DNA of 64,000 nucleotides. It comes from Thalassovita sp. (GTDB lineage: Bacteria; Pseudomonadota; Alphaproteobacteria; Rhodobacterales; Rhodobacteraceae). Location of the stretch: the NCBI RefSeq assembly GCF_963691685.1, contig NZ_OY829290.1, forward strand, positions 2,728,001 to 2,792,000, given 5' to 3'. The notes beneath the pieces are model-generated. The model was not told the origin of the DNA. It did no database searches and worked only from the letters and a program-made list of their open reading frames with translations. Both the position numbers and the translations under genes were made by a program. This document shows positions 8,745 through 16,957 of this stretch, piece after piece (position 1 is the stretch's first letter; each line of letters starts with the position of its first letter).

Positions 8745-9149
8745 TTAAGCTGCCACCAGACGGCGCATGGTTTCGCGCAATTCCTGACCGGTCTTTTCTT
8801 CCAAGTCATGTGACACTGTACCCGAAGGTTTGGCCACAACGCCGTCAGCGCCCAACTCGCGCGCTTTGGCTGCATGGGGCGAACCCTGCACTGTCACCGA
8901 GGACAGCATACAGATCTTGGCGCGGGTCTTCAGTTTGGCGTGACGCAGGAACTCCAGCCCGTCCATCACCGGCATCTCGATATCCAGCAGGATCAGGTCG
9001 AGGTCGGGGATCTCGGAGAGTTTGTCCAGCGCTTCGCGACCATTGGCGGCCTGGGCGGCAACCTTGAAGTCTGGCAGCGAGTTCAGGAAGCTCGAGATGT
9101 AGAGCCGCATCATTGCAGCGTCATCCACGATCATCACTTTATAAGCCAT
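8745..9149 (-). CDS. cheY: CheY-type response regulator
   Basis: 134 aa, a single receiver domain: acidic pair D9-D10 in IVDDA, phosphoacceptor D56 in LLDIEMPVMDG, and K107 in AKPSG. The stretch SSVTVQGSPHAAKARELGADGVVAKPSG resembles CheB receivers more than E. coli CheY. Placed between the cytoplasmic receptor gene and the long cheA, where R. sphaeroides keeps cheY6, the motor-binding response regulator that is essential for chemotaxis. It is the likely target of H49 of the neighbouring CheA. Confidence 0.9.
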   Translation of the reverse strand: MAYKVMIVDDAAMMRLYISSFLNSLPDFKVAAQAANGREALDKLSEIPDLDLILLDIEMPVMDGLEFLRHAKLKTRAKICMLSSVTVQGSPHAAKARELGADGVVAKPSGTVSHDLEEKTGQELRETMRRLVAA

Positions 9150-9219
9150 TTCGTTTGCACTCCTAGTGGCTGAGATCAGCCCCCGCGCCCTTGGAGACAG
9201 GCGCGGAGGCGGGAAGAAT

Positions 9220-10983
9220 TTAGAAGTTCAGGAAGCCGCGTTCATCGTGGTCCCCGCCCTGCGCCGCACTTGGGCTTGCTGCAGGGGTGGCCGGCGCGCC
9301 GCCAACTTTGGCGCCCATCATCGCTTTCAGCTTGGCCAGCATTTCCGGCGGCAGGTTTTCCATACCGTCGACCATGCCGAAGTCAGCTGGGCTGGGCGAC
9401 GCAGGGCGCAGCTGGAAGCGTGAGATTTCGCGGCTCATGCTTTCGGTCGCAGCGGTCATTTCGGCCGAGGTTGCGGCCAGTTCATCCGCCTGCTGGCTGG
9501 TGGCCAGCGCGGTGCGGGCAACTTCGCCGATGGCGGTGTTGATCTGGGCCACACCGCGCGACTGCTCTTCCGAGGCGCGGTTGATGGTTTCGACCAGTTC
9601 ACGCACTTCGCCGATGTTGGTTGCGATCTTCTCAAAGCTTTCCGAGGTTTCGGTGGCCAGGCGCACACCGGCCGCAACGCGGCTGGTCGAGGCCTCAATC
9701 AGATCCGAGGTTTCGCGGGCCGCTTTGGCCGAGCGACCAGCAAGGTTACGCACCTCTTGGGCCACAACCGCAAAGCCACGACCATGCTGACCTGCGCGGG
9801 CCGCTTCAACCGCGGCGTTCAGCGCCAGCAGGTTGGTCTGGAAGGCGATTTCGTCGATCACTTTGATGATCTTGGCAATGTCCTGCGACGAGGCGTTGAT
9901 GCCTTCCATCGCGGTGACCATATCGTCGATCTTGCCTTTGCCTTCTGCAGCCACTTCAGCGTTGGCGGTCACCAGGATTTCAGCGTTTTTCGCCGCATCC
10001 GCGTTGGCTTTCACCTGCACGTCCGTCTCTTCTGCCGAGGCCGAAACCTCATCCACCGAAGACGACGCGATCTGCGAGTTGGTCGCCAGTTCCTGGCTGG
10101 CCGAGCTCATCTGGCCAACGGTCTGGGTGACCTGACCAACCTGTGCGCTCAGCTCATTGAAGGCGCCGTTCAGGCTGCCGAAGGCGGATTCGAAGGTTTC
10201 CACAACCTCACGGAAGGCGCCTTTGAACTTGCCGGTGTCGGCCTGCACGTCCAGCTTACCTTCCATGATCGCGTTCGACAGGCGCTTGATCTCGCCGTTC
10301 ACGTTCATGAAGTTGTCACGGGTGCGGTCGATGGCATGGTTCAGCGCAGCCTTGTCACCGGGCAGCTGCGGCATGTTGGCCGTCAGGTCCCCTTCCGAGA
10401 AGGTTTCAAAGACCGAGATGCCTTCCAGAATGGCGTCAATATGGTCTTTGACCATCTTGTTCACCTGCACACCCGCCGCAGCGATGTTGGGCAGCTCAAA
10501 ATCATCGGTCTGGATAAATTCTTTTACGTGACCGGCGCCATGGGCATCGGCCATTTCGGTGATCCGCTCCAGCAAACGCTTGGTCTCAGTTTCCAGCAGA
10601 ACCTCAGCCGATTTGTCCTGAAACTCCGCCACGTAGCTCTGCCCGTCCGCGGCAGCCGTCACCGCGATGTCCCATGCAAAGCCCGGCAGACGGATCGCTG
10701 CTTGATAGGTGCCGCGCAGGCCCTTCAGCATGCTGCGCTGGTGGCTCGGGTTCTTGTGGAAGTCATCGATGCAGCTGCCGATCAGATTGTCCGCGCTGAA
10801 CGAGGGCAGCATGCCCTGCAAGGTGGCTTCGGCACCGGCAAACATTTTCTGCGCCGCGGGGTTGGCATAGTTAATCACCAGATCCGCGTCGGTCATCAGA
10901 ACCGGCTCGGAAATCATGTCCAGCAGTTGGAAGGCGTCGGCACCTTTGGCTTCTGGCGTCTTATCCGTCTTCGCTTTGGTCAT
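9220..10983 (-). CDS. Cytoplasmic methyl-accepting chemotaxis protein (TlpT-like)
   Basis: 587 aa with no membrane segment. N-terminal PAS-like sensor (about 15-135), a second linker region, then the methylation helices and the signalling hairpin with the conserved tip DEIAFQTNLLALNAAVEAAR. The C-terminus ends DERGFLNF after a Pro/Ala-rich tail. A soluble receptor encoded inside a che operon fits TlpT of the R. sphaeroides cytoplasmic cluster, which is thought to sense metabolic state. The ligand cannot be read from the sequence. Confidence 0.9.
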   Translation of the reverse strand: MTKAKTDKTPEAKGADAFQLLDMISEPVLMTDADLVINYANPAAQKMFAGAEATLQGMLPSFSADNLIGSCIDDFHKNPSHQRSMLKGLRGTYQAAIRLPGFAWDIAVTAAADGQSYVAEFQDKSAEVLLETETKRLLERITEMADAHGAGHVKEFIQTDDFELPNIAAAGVQVNKMVKDHIDAILEGISVFETFSEGDLTANMPQLPGDKAALNHAIDRTRDNFMNVNGEIKRLSNAIMEGKLDVQADTGKFKGAFREVVETFESAFGSLNGAFNELSAQVGQVTQTVGQMSSASQELATNSQIASSSVDEVSASAEETDVQVKANADAAKNAEILVTANAEVAAEGKGKIDDMVTAMEGINASSQDIAKIIKVIDEIAFQTNLLALNAAVEAARAGQHGRGFAVVAQEVRNLAGRSAKAARETSDLIEASTSRVAAGVRLATETSESFEKIATNIGEVRELVETINRASEEQSRGVAQINTAIGEVARTALATSQQADELAATSAEMTAATESMSREISRFQLRPASPSPADFGMVDGMENLPPEMLAKLKAMMGAKVGGAPATPAASPSAAQGGDHDERGFLNF

Positions 10984-11314
10984 CGGGGTGTCCTTTCTGG
11001 GGCGGGCTGTACTTTTATTAGCGACCGGGCGGGGATTTTCTTTAGCCTCTGGGTCGCCAGATATGCGGTTTTTTAGAGTCGACTGGTTATTTCGATCAGC
11101 AATTGGGAAGAGCTATGCGTTTGCGCCAGATATGGGCGTCTGGGCGGTTGGGGTCCGCGCTCGCTCATGATGAACTCTCCTATGTTAATCAGTTACTTGT
11201 TACGGTTGAGCCTGCCACGGAGGGCGAGGCCACTCCTGCCCCCGGACCGCATAAAGCCCCCGGGGTGGGATCGGACCAGTTGCCTGGCCTTCGGGGCCTG
11301 CACGGCCCAAGTTC
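10984..11314 (-). other. 331-base gap in the che operon where R. sphaeroides has ppfA
   Basis: No domain-coding frame is seen. It holds a 31-codon frame on the minus strand (separate entry) and a GGCC-rich hairpin after cheW (near 11288-11310) without a T-run. In R. sphaeroides the cheW4-tlpT interval carries the ParA-like ppfA (slp); nothing like a ParA Walker motif is present here. Confidence 0.6.
11073..11168 (-). CDS. Possible 31-aa peptide between cheW and the receptor gene
   Basis: ATG at 11168 preceded by AGGAGAG with 6-8 bases spacing, an unusually good ribosome binding site for a gap; the frame reads MSERGPQPPRRPYLAQTHSS and continues to a TAA. No known family. Could be a leader peptide or chance. 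Confidence 0.25.
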   Translation of the reverse strand: MSERGPQPPRRPYLAQTHSSSQLLIEITSRL

Positions 11315-11836
11315 TTAGGCGGTTGCCGCCTCTGGCATCGACAGTTCTGCATCCGAAACCAACAGGCCCGAATTCAGAATGATCGCAACGTTTTCGCCAA
11401 CACGGCCCAGACCCTGAACCAGACCCTGGCTTTCGCCACCGCCCAGACCATTGGCGCTGTCGATGTGATCGTCGGCGATTTCCAGCACTTCGCTGACGCG
11501 GTCCACGATCAGACCCACCGGCGAGGTGCCCAGTTCCAGCACGATGATGACGGTACGGTCATCATAGGCGCGCTCTTCCAGGTTAAAGCGCAGACGCACA
11601 TCCATCAGCGGGATCACCTTGCCACGCAGGTTGATCACACCTTTGATGTAACGCGGGACATCCGGCACCGTCATGATGCGCTGCATGCCCACAATCTCGG
11701 TCACAACCGCGATCGGTACACCGTAGGTTTCTGTGCCGATGGCAAAGGTGAGATACATGTTCTCGATGTTGTCATCATCGCGCAGCAGCGCTTCGGCATC
11801 TGCAGACGAGGCTTGCTCAGCGGTCATCTCAGTCAT
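11315..11836 (-). CDS. cheW: Chemotaxis coupling protein CheW
   Basis: 173 aa from the ATG at 11836, chosen because AAAGGA stands eight bases upstream; a frame extending into cheB exists but lacks such a site. CheW fold signatures: YLTFAIGTETYGVPI, the conserved INLRGKVIPLMDVRLRF, and a C-terminal IVDRVSEVLEI. CheW couples receptors to CheA. It starts 13 bases after cheB. Confidence 0.93.
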   Translation of the reverse strand: MTEMTAEQASSADAEALLRDDDNIENMYLTFAIGTETYGVPIAVVTEIVGMQRIMTVPDVPRYIKGVINLRGKVIPLMDVRLRFNLEERAYDDRTVIIVLELGTSPVGLIVDRVSEVLEIADDHIDSANGLGGGESQGLVQGLGRVGENVAIILNSGLLVSDAELSMPEAATA

Positions 11837-11849
11837 CCTCTTGGTCCTT

Positions 11850-12986
11850 TCAAACTCTGTAACTTTCCAGCCCGCTGCGCGCTCCAGCCTTGGGGCAGGA
11901 ATTGAGCAGCCATGACGGCATTTCACTCAACGGGACCAGTTTCTCTGGTGCTCCGACTTCGGCAGCAGCATGGGGCATGCCGAAAACGACACAGCTTGCC
12001 TCATCCTGGGCCACGGTTCGGCCACCCGACAGGCGGATGGCCAACTGCCCTTCAGCACCGTCCCGGCCCATGCCGGTCAGGATCGCCGATGACACACGCC
12101 CCTTGGCGTGCTGGGCAACCGATTTGAACAACACATCCACAGCGGGACGTGAAAAACAGACTTCTGGCCCTTCGACCAGTTCCACCACAAAGCGGTTTCC
12201 TTTGGGTTGGATTTTCATATGGCGCGGCCCGCCCGGCGCGATCAGCACTAGACCGTTTTCCAGCACATCACCGTCCTTGGCTTCGCGCACACGCAATGCA
12301 CAAGTCTGATCCAGACGGTTGGCGAAAGAGGCGGTGAAGCCTTCGGGCATGTGCTGCACGATCACGATCGGCGGGGTGCTGACCGGCATGGCTTCCAGCA
12401 CATGGGTCAGGGCCTGAACGCCCCCGGTGGAGGCGCCAATTGCGATCATCCAGGTTGGAATGTCACCCGCTGCTGCGGCAGCAACAGGCGGCAGGCTGCG
12501 TTGGGTCACAGCAGGCGCGACACGCTGTGGCATGCCCCCCTGCCCCAACGGCGCTTTGGCTGGGGCCTGACCCACCTGGGCCCGTGCCGCAACCTTCACC
12601 CGCTGGGCGATGCTGTCCATCATTGTATTCAGACCGCCGCCCAACTCCATCTTGGGCTTGGCAATCACATCCACGGCGCCTGCCGCCAGCGCATCCACAG
12701 TGGCCTGCGCCGAGCGCTGGGTCTGCGACGAGATCACCACGGTGGGGATCGGCGATTTGGACATCAGCCCACGCAGGAAGGTCAGCCCGTCCATATTGGG
12801 CATTTCCAGATCCAGCGTGATCACGTCGGGTTTGTCTTTGACCAGGTATTGCATCGCCACCCGCGGATCGGCGGCGGTGCCCACAACCTCGATCTCAGGG
12901 TCCTGAGACAGGCCCATCGACAGGATTTTGCGCACCATGGCGCTGTCATCCACGATCAGGGTGCGGATTTTACGACCCAGAGGCAT
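11850..12986 (-). CDS. cheB: Chemotaxis methylesterase CheB
   Basis: 378 aa: receiver domain with D59 in TLDLEMPNMDG, a Pro/Ala linker (135-175), and the methylesterase domain with the triad S186 (GASTGG), H212 (QHMPEGF) and D309 (TGMGRDGA). It removes methyl groups from receptors when phosphorylated. One base separates it from the cheR stop, so it is translationally linked to cheR. Confidence 0.96.
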   Translation of the reverse strand: MPLGRKIRTLIVDDSAMVRKILSMGLSQDPEIEVVGTAADPRVAMQYLVKDKPDVITLDLEMPNMDGLTFLRGLMSKSPIPTVVISSQTQRSAQATVDALAAGAVDVIAKPKMELGGGLNTMMDSIAQRVKVAARAQVGQAPAKAPLGQGGMPQRVAPAVTQRSLPPVAAAAAGDIPTWMIAIGASTGGVQALTHVLEAMPVSTPPIVIVQHMPEGFTASFANRLDQTCALRVREAKDGDVLENGLVLIAPGGPRHMKIQPKGNRFVVELVEGPEVCFSRPAVDVLFKSVAQHAKGRVSSAILTGMGRDGAEGQLAIRLSGGRTVAQDEASCVVFGMPHAAAEVGAPEKLVPLSEMPSWLLNSCPKAGARSGLESYRV

Positions 12987-12987
12987 C

Positions 12988-13809
12988 TTAGTCCCTCCGG
13001 TAGATGCCGGTGGTCACCGGGATCCATTCGTTGCAAAGATCGCGCACCGCCTCGGTGACCGAGGTCACAAGGAAGCCACCCGGTTCTGTCGCGTCATAGA
13101 TCGCGCGCAGGGTTGCGGCCTGATCCTCGGGCTCAAAGTAGTAGAGGATGTTACGGCAGAACACGACCTGGAACTGTTTGGCAAAGGGGTATGGCGTTGC
13201 CTTCAGGTTCAGACGGCGGAAGGTACAGGTATCGCGCAGGTTTTCGTTCACCCGATACTGTTCGATGCCGGTCGGCGTCATGTAGCGTTTCTTGATGGTG
13301 CGATCCATCTGGCTCAGCTGGCGGCCCGAAAACACGCCGAGCTCTGCCCGCTCAACAACTGGGGCCGAAATATCGGTGCCTAGAATAGCGAGTTTCTTCA
13401 GCGCGTGCGGGCCAAGGTGTTCGGCCACCAACATGGCAATCGTGTAGGCCTCATCCCCGGTAGACGCGGCGGCCGACCAGATGCGGATCTGTTCACGATT
13501 GGCCAGTTTCGGCAGGATGTTCGTTGCAAAAACATCCAGGACCTCAGGCTCACGGAAGAAAAACGTGTGATTGGTCGAAGCCGCATGCATCACGGCCAGT
13601 TCGACGTCCTGACGTTCCCCTTTGGAAATGGCGCCGGCCAGTTCATTCAGATCTTCCAGTTTGAACGACCGGGTGACCCGGGCCAGACGCTGACGCAGCA
13701 GGTCTGCCTTATGTTCAGGATAGGAAATGCCACAGCGATCGCCCAACCATGAGCGGATGCGCTCATAGCCGGCGTGATCTTCGTAAGAGGAATGATCCAT
13801 GACACTCAT
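12988..13809 (-). CDS. cheR: Chemotaxis methyltransferase CheR
   Basis: 273 aa with the N-terminal helical domain and the SAM-binding domain: IRIWSAAASTGDEAYTIAM, the glycine-poor but conserved CheR motif I, LGTDIS, and VVFCRNILYYF. The ATG overlaps the cheA stop by one base (TGATG). It methylates receptor glutamates using SAM. Confidence 0.95.
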   Translation of the reverse strand: MSVMDHSSYEDHAGYERIRSWLGDRCGISYPEHKADLLRQRLARVTRSFKLEDLNELAGAISKGERQDVELAVMHAASTNHTFFFREPEVLDVFATNILPKLANREQIRIWSAAASTGDEAYTIAMLVAEHLGPHALKKLAILGTDISAPVVERAELGVFSGRQLSQMDRTIKKRYMTPTGIEQYRVNENLRDTCTFRRLNLKATPYPFAKQFQVVFCRNILYYFEPEDQAATLRAIYDATEPGGFLVTSVTEAVRDLCNEWIPVTTGIYRRD

Positions 13810-15029
13810 CAGTTCTCTCCTCCTGCGGCAAGACGATCAGCATCCAGAACCAAAGCCACTTCACCGGTACCCAGCAGGGCGCAGCCCCAGCTGGCACGGA
13901 CCTTGGCCAGAACCCCGGACAGCGGTTTCATCACCACCTGCTGGCGGTCCAGAACCTCATCCACCGGCACGGCGATCAGCTTGGAACCTGCGTTGAGGAC
14001 GATCACAACAGTGTCGGTCAACGGCTTCAGGTCCGGCATGGCATCGCCATAATAGGTTTCCAGACGGCACACCGGCACATGGGTGTCACGAAGACGCAGC
14101 ATTTCAGCGCGCGAACCTGCCGAAATGGTCATGCTGTTTTCAATGCCGGGATTTACGATTTCGGCGATATCTTCAACCGGGACCGCAAACAGATGGGTGC
14201 CCTGACGCAGCAGAATACAATCAAGGAAGGCCAGCGACACGGGGATGTGCAGCGACACATTGGTGCCCTTGCCTTCCCAGCTGTCCACGGCAATCCGGCC
14301 CCGCAGGTCGCGCATGGTGGAGTTCAATACATCCATACCCACGCCACGGCCCGACAGGTTTGAGACTGTTTCAGCGGTGGAGAAGCCCGGCTCAAAGATC
14401 ACCTTCCACAGCTTGCTGCTTTCAGGTTCTTCGTCCGGTCCGTAGAAACCCCGCTTGCGCGCAATTTCCAAAATCTTCTTGCGATTAAGGCCGCGGCCAT
14501 CATCGCCCACAACAATCTGAACCTCACTACCGACCTGCGCCGCCGAGAGCGTGATTGTGCCCTTTTCGGATTTGCCGGCTGCCACCCGTTCGTCAACGCC
14601 TTCAAGGCCGTGGTCGGCCGAGTTGCGCAAAACGTGCAGCAAAGGATCATACAGACGGTCCGCCACCATTTTATCAATGGCAGTGTCAGCCCCTACGATG
14701 TTGAGATTGATTTTCTTTTTAGTCTGACGCTCAAGCTCACGGATCATGCGCTTGAGGCGTTTGAACACCTCATCCACGGGCACCAGACGCAGCTCGGTCG
14801 CGGCGTCCTGTACTTCACGGACAATCATAGAAAGACGATGTGCGGCGGCTTCGAAATCGGTACGATCCCCATTGCCCTCCAACAGATCAGGTGAGTTCAC
14901 GGTCTCTGACACACTCAGAGACAATTCACCAACAAGGTCCATCAGGCGGCTGATCTTCTGCGACGATACGCGCAGCAAGGCCCCGCCTGCGGCTTGTTTG
15001 TCAGTTCCGGTATCTACCTCTGCCGACAT
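13809..15029 (-). CDS. cheA: CheA kinase half (CheA4-like): P3, P4, P5 only
   Basis: 406 aa, far shorter than a normal CheA. It starts directly in the dimerisation domain (SRLMDLVGELSLSVSETVN), then a full P4 ATPase: N box LHVLRNSADHGLE, G1 DDGRGLN, the lid GRGVGMDVLNS and GKGTNVSLHIP, and a CheW-like P5 from about 265. There is no P1 Hpt and no P2. It can bind ATP but has no own phosphoacceptor His, so it must phosphorylate another protein; the Hpt of the long CheA in the same operon is the obvious substrate, as R. sphaeroides CheA4 does for CheA3. Confidence 0.95.
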   Translation of the reverse strand: MSAEVDTGTDKQAAGGALLRVSSQKISRLMDLVGELSLSVSETVNSPDLLEGNGDRTDFEAAAHRLSMIVREVQDAATELRLVPVDEVFKRLKRMIRELERQTKKKINLNIVGADTAIDKMVADRLYDPLLHVLRNSADHGLEGVDERVAAGKSEKGTITLSAAQVGSEVQIVVGDDGRGLNRKKILEIARKRGFYGPDEEPESSKLWKVIFEPGFSTAETVSNLSGRGVGMDVLNSTMRDLRGRIAVDSWEGKGTNVSLHIPVSLAFLDCILLRQGTHLFAVPVEDIAEIVNPGIENSMTISAGSRAEMLRLRDTHVPVCRLETYYGDAMPDLKPLTDTVVIVLNAGSKLIAVPVDEVLDRQQVVMKPLSGVLAKVRASWGCALLGTGEVALVLDADRLAAGGEN

Positions 15030-15061
15030 TACGACCCTGGTCCTTTATTTACACAACACAT

Positions 15062-15109
15062 CGCCAAAAATGGCGTCACTCTTCATACGATCCGGCTGCC
15101 TTAGGCAGC
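15062..15109 (-). other. Two hairpins between the first operon gene and cheA
   Basis: CGCCA-AAAA-TGGCG (15062-15075) and GCTGCC-TTA-GGCAGC (15095-15109), the latter enclosing the stop codon of the small gene. No T-run follows; possible partial terminators or processing sites. Confidence 0.4.
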
Positions 15110-15406
15110 GTTCTCGTTTCCGTCGAAGCTGAAAATACACACCCCATCAAACCCGGTGGATTTGAACAGGAAGGTCTTCTTCATCATATCGACAAAGCCA
15201 CCATGCTTCTTCTCGAAGTTTTTCAGATCAGCCACGGTGGGGAAGAAGACATTAACAGAAATGTCACCTTCTTTACTGATCAGAACCGTAAGCCCCGACA
15301 AGCGGCACTCAGGGATAGCGTTGCCCAGCGTCTCAGTCACAAACGGTGCAGCGATTTGTGCGGCATCGAGGCTGGGGAATTTTAGATGGTACGTTTTTGA
15401 CAACAT
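15101..15406 (-). CDS. Unknown small protein heading the chemotaxis operon, 101 aa
   Basis: ATG at 15406 chosen because an AGG lies eight bases upstream; a GTG two codons earlier is too close to it. Soluble, mixed alpha/beta; SGLTVLISKEGDISVNVFF looks like two strands, and the C-terminus reads GVCIFSFDGN. No domain recognised. Being first gene of the cheA-cheR-cheB-cheW-receptor-cheY-cheA operon suggests a role in the cytoplasmic chemosensory cluster. Confidence 0.65.
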   Translation of the reverse strand: MLSKTYHLKFPSLDAAQIAAPFVTETLGNAIPECRLSGLTVLISKEGDISVNVFFPTVADLKNFEKKHGGFVDMMKKTFLFKSTGFDGVCIFSFDGNENAA

Positions 15407-15538
15407 AAACACGGCCTGCAGTTTGTTTTACGTCTGCAATGTGAAACGTCCGGCTTCTGGAAAAGTTGACCCCCCTCATATGGAAAAATCTACATCCCTA
15501 AGTATGGGGTCATCAGATTTCGGAGATGGTCGACTGTC

Positions 15539-15585
15539 GTCAATTTGTCGACACCCATCAAAACCCCGTCAATTTCACCCATCAA
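15539..15585 (+). repeat. Imperfect direct repeat, candidate enhancer
   Basis: GTCAATTT plus CACCCATCAA occurs twice; the first copy has five extra bases (GTCGA) between the two parts. Copies start 29 bases apart. Confidence 0.55.
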
Positions 15586-15702
15586 GCGGGTATACCCGAC
15601 CTATACCTAGGGTCTTAACCACCTATATACTTTAGTTACTTTAGTTTTTTAAATTGTTTGTTTTCAGTGTCTTAGTAAATTTTTCTAAAGTTAATGCGCC
15701 GG

Positions 15703-15719
15703 TTGGTACGCTCCCTGCT
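15703..15719 (+). promoter_or_regulatory. Sigma-54 promoter of fleT-fliEFGHIJ
   Basis: TTGGTACG-CTCC-CTGCT has GG and GC at exact sigma-54 spacing. Predicted transcription start near 15730, followed by GCAGGAGGT and the ATG at 15755. It would make the activator gene part of its own sigma-54 circuit. Confidence 0.75.
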
Positions 15720-15754
15720 TCTTAGAAACCGTCAGCTAATCGCAGGAGGTAACC

Positions 15755-16930
15755 ATGGCCAAGATCTTTATCATCGGACAAGAATTTGACGACGCAGCCG
15801 CAGTGGCGGATCTGTTGAAACGTCGTCGGATCGACGCGGTATTGATCGACGCATTGGGCACCCCTGATACAAATCCCGGCAAAGGCAACACCCTGGTCTG
15901 CTCGGCCGCAGCTGAAAAAGCGGCAGGCGGTCAATCCGGTCTGGTGGCCGCGGCCCGCCCGCTGGGCATCACCCAGCTGGTCATCGTCACCCCGGGTGAG
16001 GCTTTCGCGGTGACCGCAGAACTGGGCGGCCGCATGCAGCGCGTGACCCTGCCGCTGCGCGGTTCGGCCATTCCGCCGCTCTACTCGCCTTCGCTGCTGG
16101 CCCTGACTGACCTCATCGCAACCCCGCATGGTGGCATGGTTGCTGCCGCTGACAACACCGGCGCCCTGATGGATCTGGCCGCCCGCGTCGCCCAGACCGA
16201 CGTCACCGTCTTTATCAACGGCCCGACCGGTTCCGGCAAAGAGGTGCTGAGCCAGCTGATCCACGACCGTTCGCCCCGCGCTGGCAAGCCTTTTGTTGCC
16301 GTGAACTGCGCCGCGATCCCGGAAAACATGCTGGAAGCCATGCTGTTCGGTCATGAAAAAGGCGCCTTCACCGGTGCATCGACCGCCAACCGCGGCATCT
16401 TCCGCGCCGCTGACGGTGGCACCCTGCTGCTGGACGAAATCTCGGAAATGCCGCTGGGTCTGCAGGCCAAACTGCTGCGGGTTCTTCAGGAAAAGAAAGT
16501 GACCCCGCTGGGCAGCCAGAAAGAGGAAACCGTTGACGTGCGTGTCATCGCCACCTCGAACCGCGACATGCTGGCCGAAGTTGAAGCCGGTCACTTCCGC
16601 GAAGACCTATACTACCGTCTGAACGTATTCCCGCTGGCGACCCAGGAACTGGCCGCCCGCCCCGAAGATATTCCCGCCCTCGCAACCGCGATGATCCGCC
16701 GTCACACCCCCGAAGGGGCCACCCTGCCGCTGCTGAGCGATGAGGCTGTGGCCACCCTGATGGAACACAAGTGGCCGGGCAACGTGCGTGAGCTGGAAAA
16801 CGTGGTTCAACGCGCTCTGGTGCTGCGCACCGGTGACGTGGTGGGCGCCGCGGACATCATGCTGACTGCAAATGCGGCTATGATCCCCGGCTTTAACATC
16901 AACGCCCCGATCGCGGCACAAGCCGCATAA
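15755..16930 (+). CDS. fleT: Sigma-54 activator without DNA-binding domain (FleT-like)
   Basis: 391 aa. N-terminal about 110 residues resemble a worn receiver-like domain without an obvious phosphoacceptor; the AAA+ domain has Walker A GPTGSGKE (156-163), the sigma-54 contact loop GAFTGA (203-208), Walker B LLLDEIS and WPGNVRELENVVQRA. The protein ends about 30 residues later, so the usual Fis-type helix-turn-helix is absent. In R. sphaeroides FleT acts together with FleQ on flagellar sigma-54 promoters and lies upstream of fliE, as here. A partner with a DNA-binding domain is expected elsewhere in the genome. Confidence 0.88.
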   Translation: MAKIFIIGQEFDDAAAVADLLKRRRIDAVLIDALGTPDTNPGKGNTLVCSAAAEKAAGGQSGLVAAARPLGITQLVIVTPGEAFAVTAELGGRMQRVTLPLRGSAIPPLYSPSLLALTDLIATPHGGMVAAADNTGALMDLAARVAQTDVTVFINGPTGSGKEVLSQLIHDRSPRAGKPFVAVNCAAIPENMLEAMLFGHEKGAFTGASTANRGIFRAADGGTLLLDEISEMPLGLQAKLLRVLQEKKVTPLGSQKEETVDVRVIATSNRDMLAEVEAGHFREDLYYRLNVFPLATQELAARPEDIPALATAMIRRHTPEGATLPLLSDEAVATLMEHKWPGNVRELENVVQRALVLRTGDVVGAADIMLTANAAMIPGFNINAPIAAQAA

Positions 16931-16957
16931 AACAAGAGGGCAAACTTGAGGTAAGCC

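Larger units (their letters stand above)
15407..15754 (+). other. Divergent control region between che operon and fleT-fli cluster
   Basis: 348 bases, markedly more AT-rich than its surroundings. It contains an imperfect direct repeat (15539-15561 and 15568-15585), GTCGAC twice (15529-15534, 15547-15552), a perfect 12-base palindrome CGGGTATACCCG (15587-15598), an ACTTTAGTT direct repeat near 15630, and the sigma-54 promoter at 15703. The repeats lie 105-175 bases before the promoter, the usual range for enhancer sites of sigma-54 activators. Confidence 0.6.

Noticed and set aside
11103..11318. 71-codon plus-strand frame in the che operon gap
   Set aside because: No ribosome binding site, wrong strand for the operon and low-complexity product.
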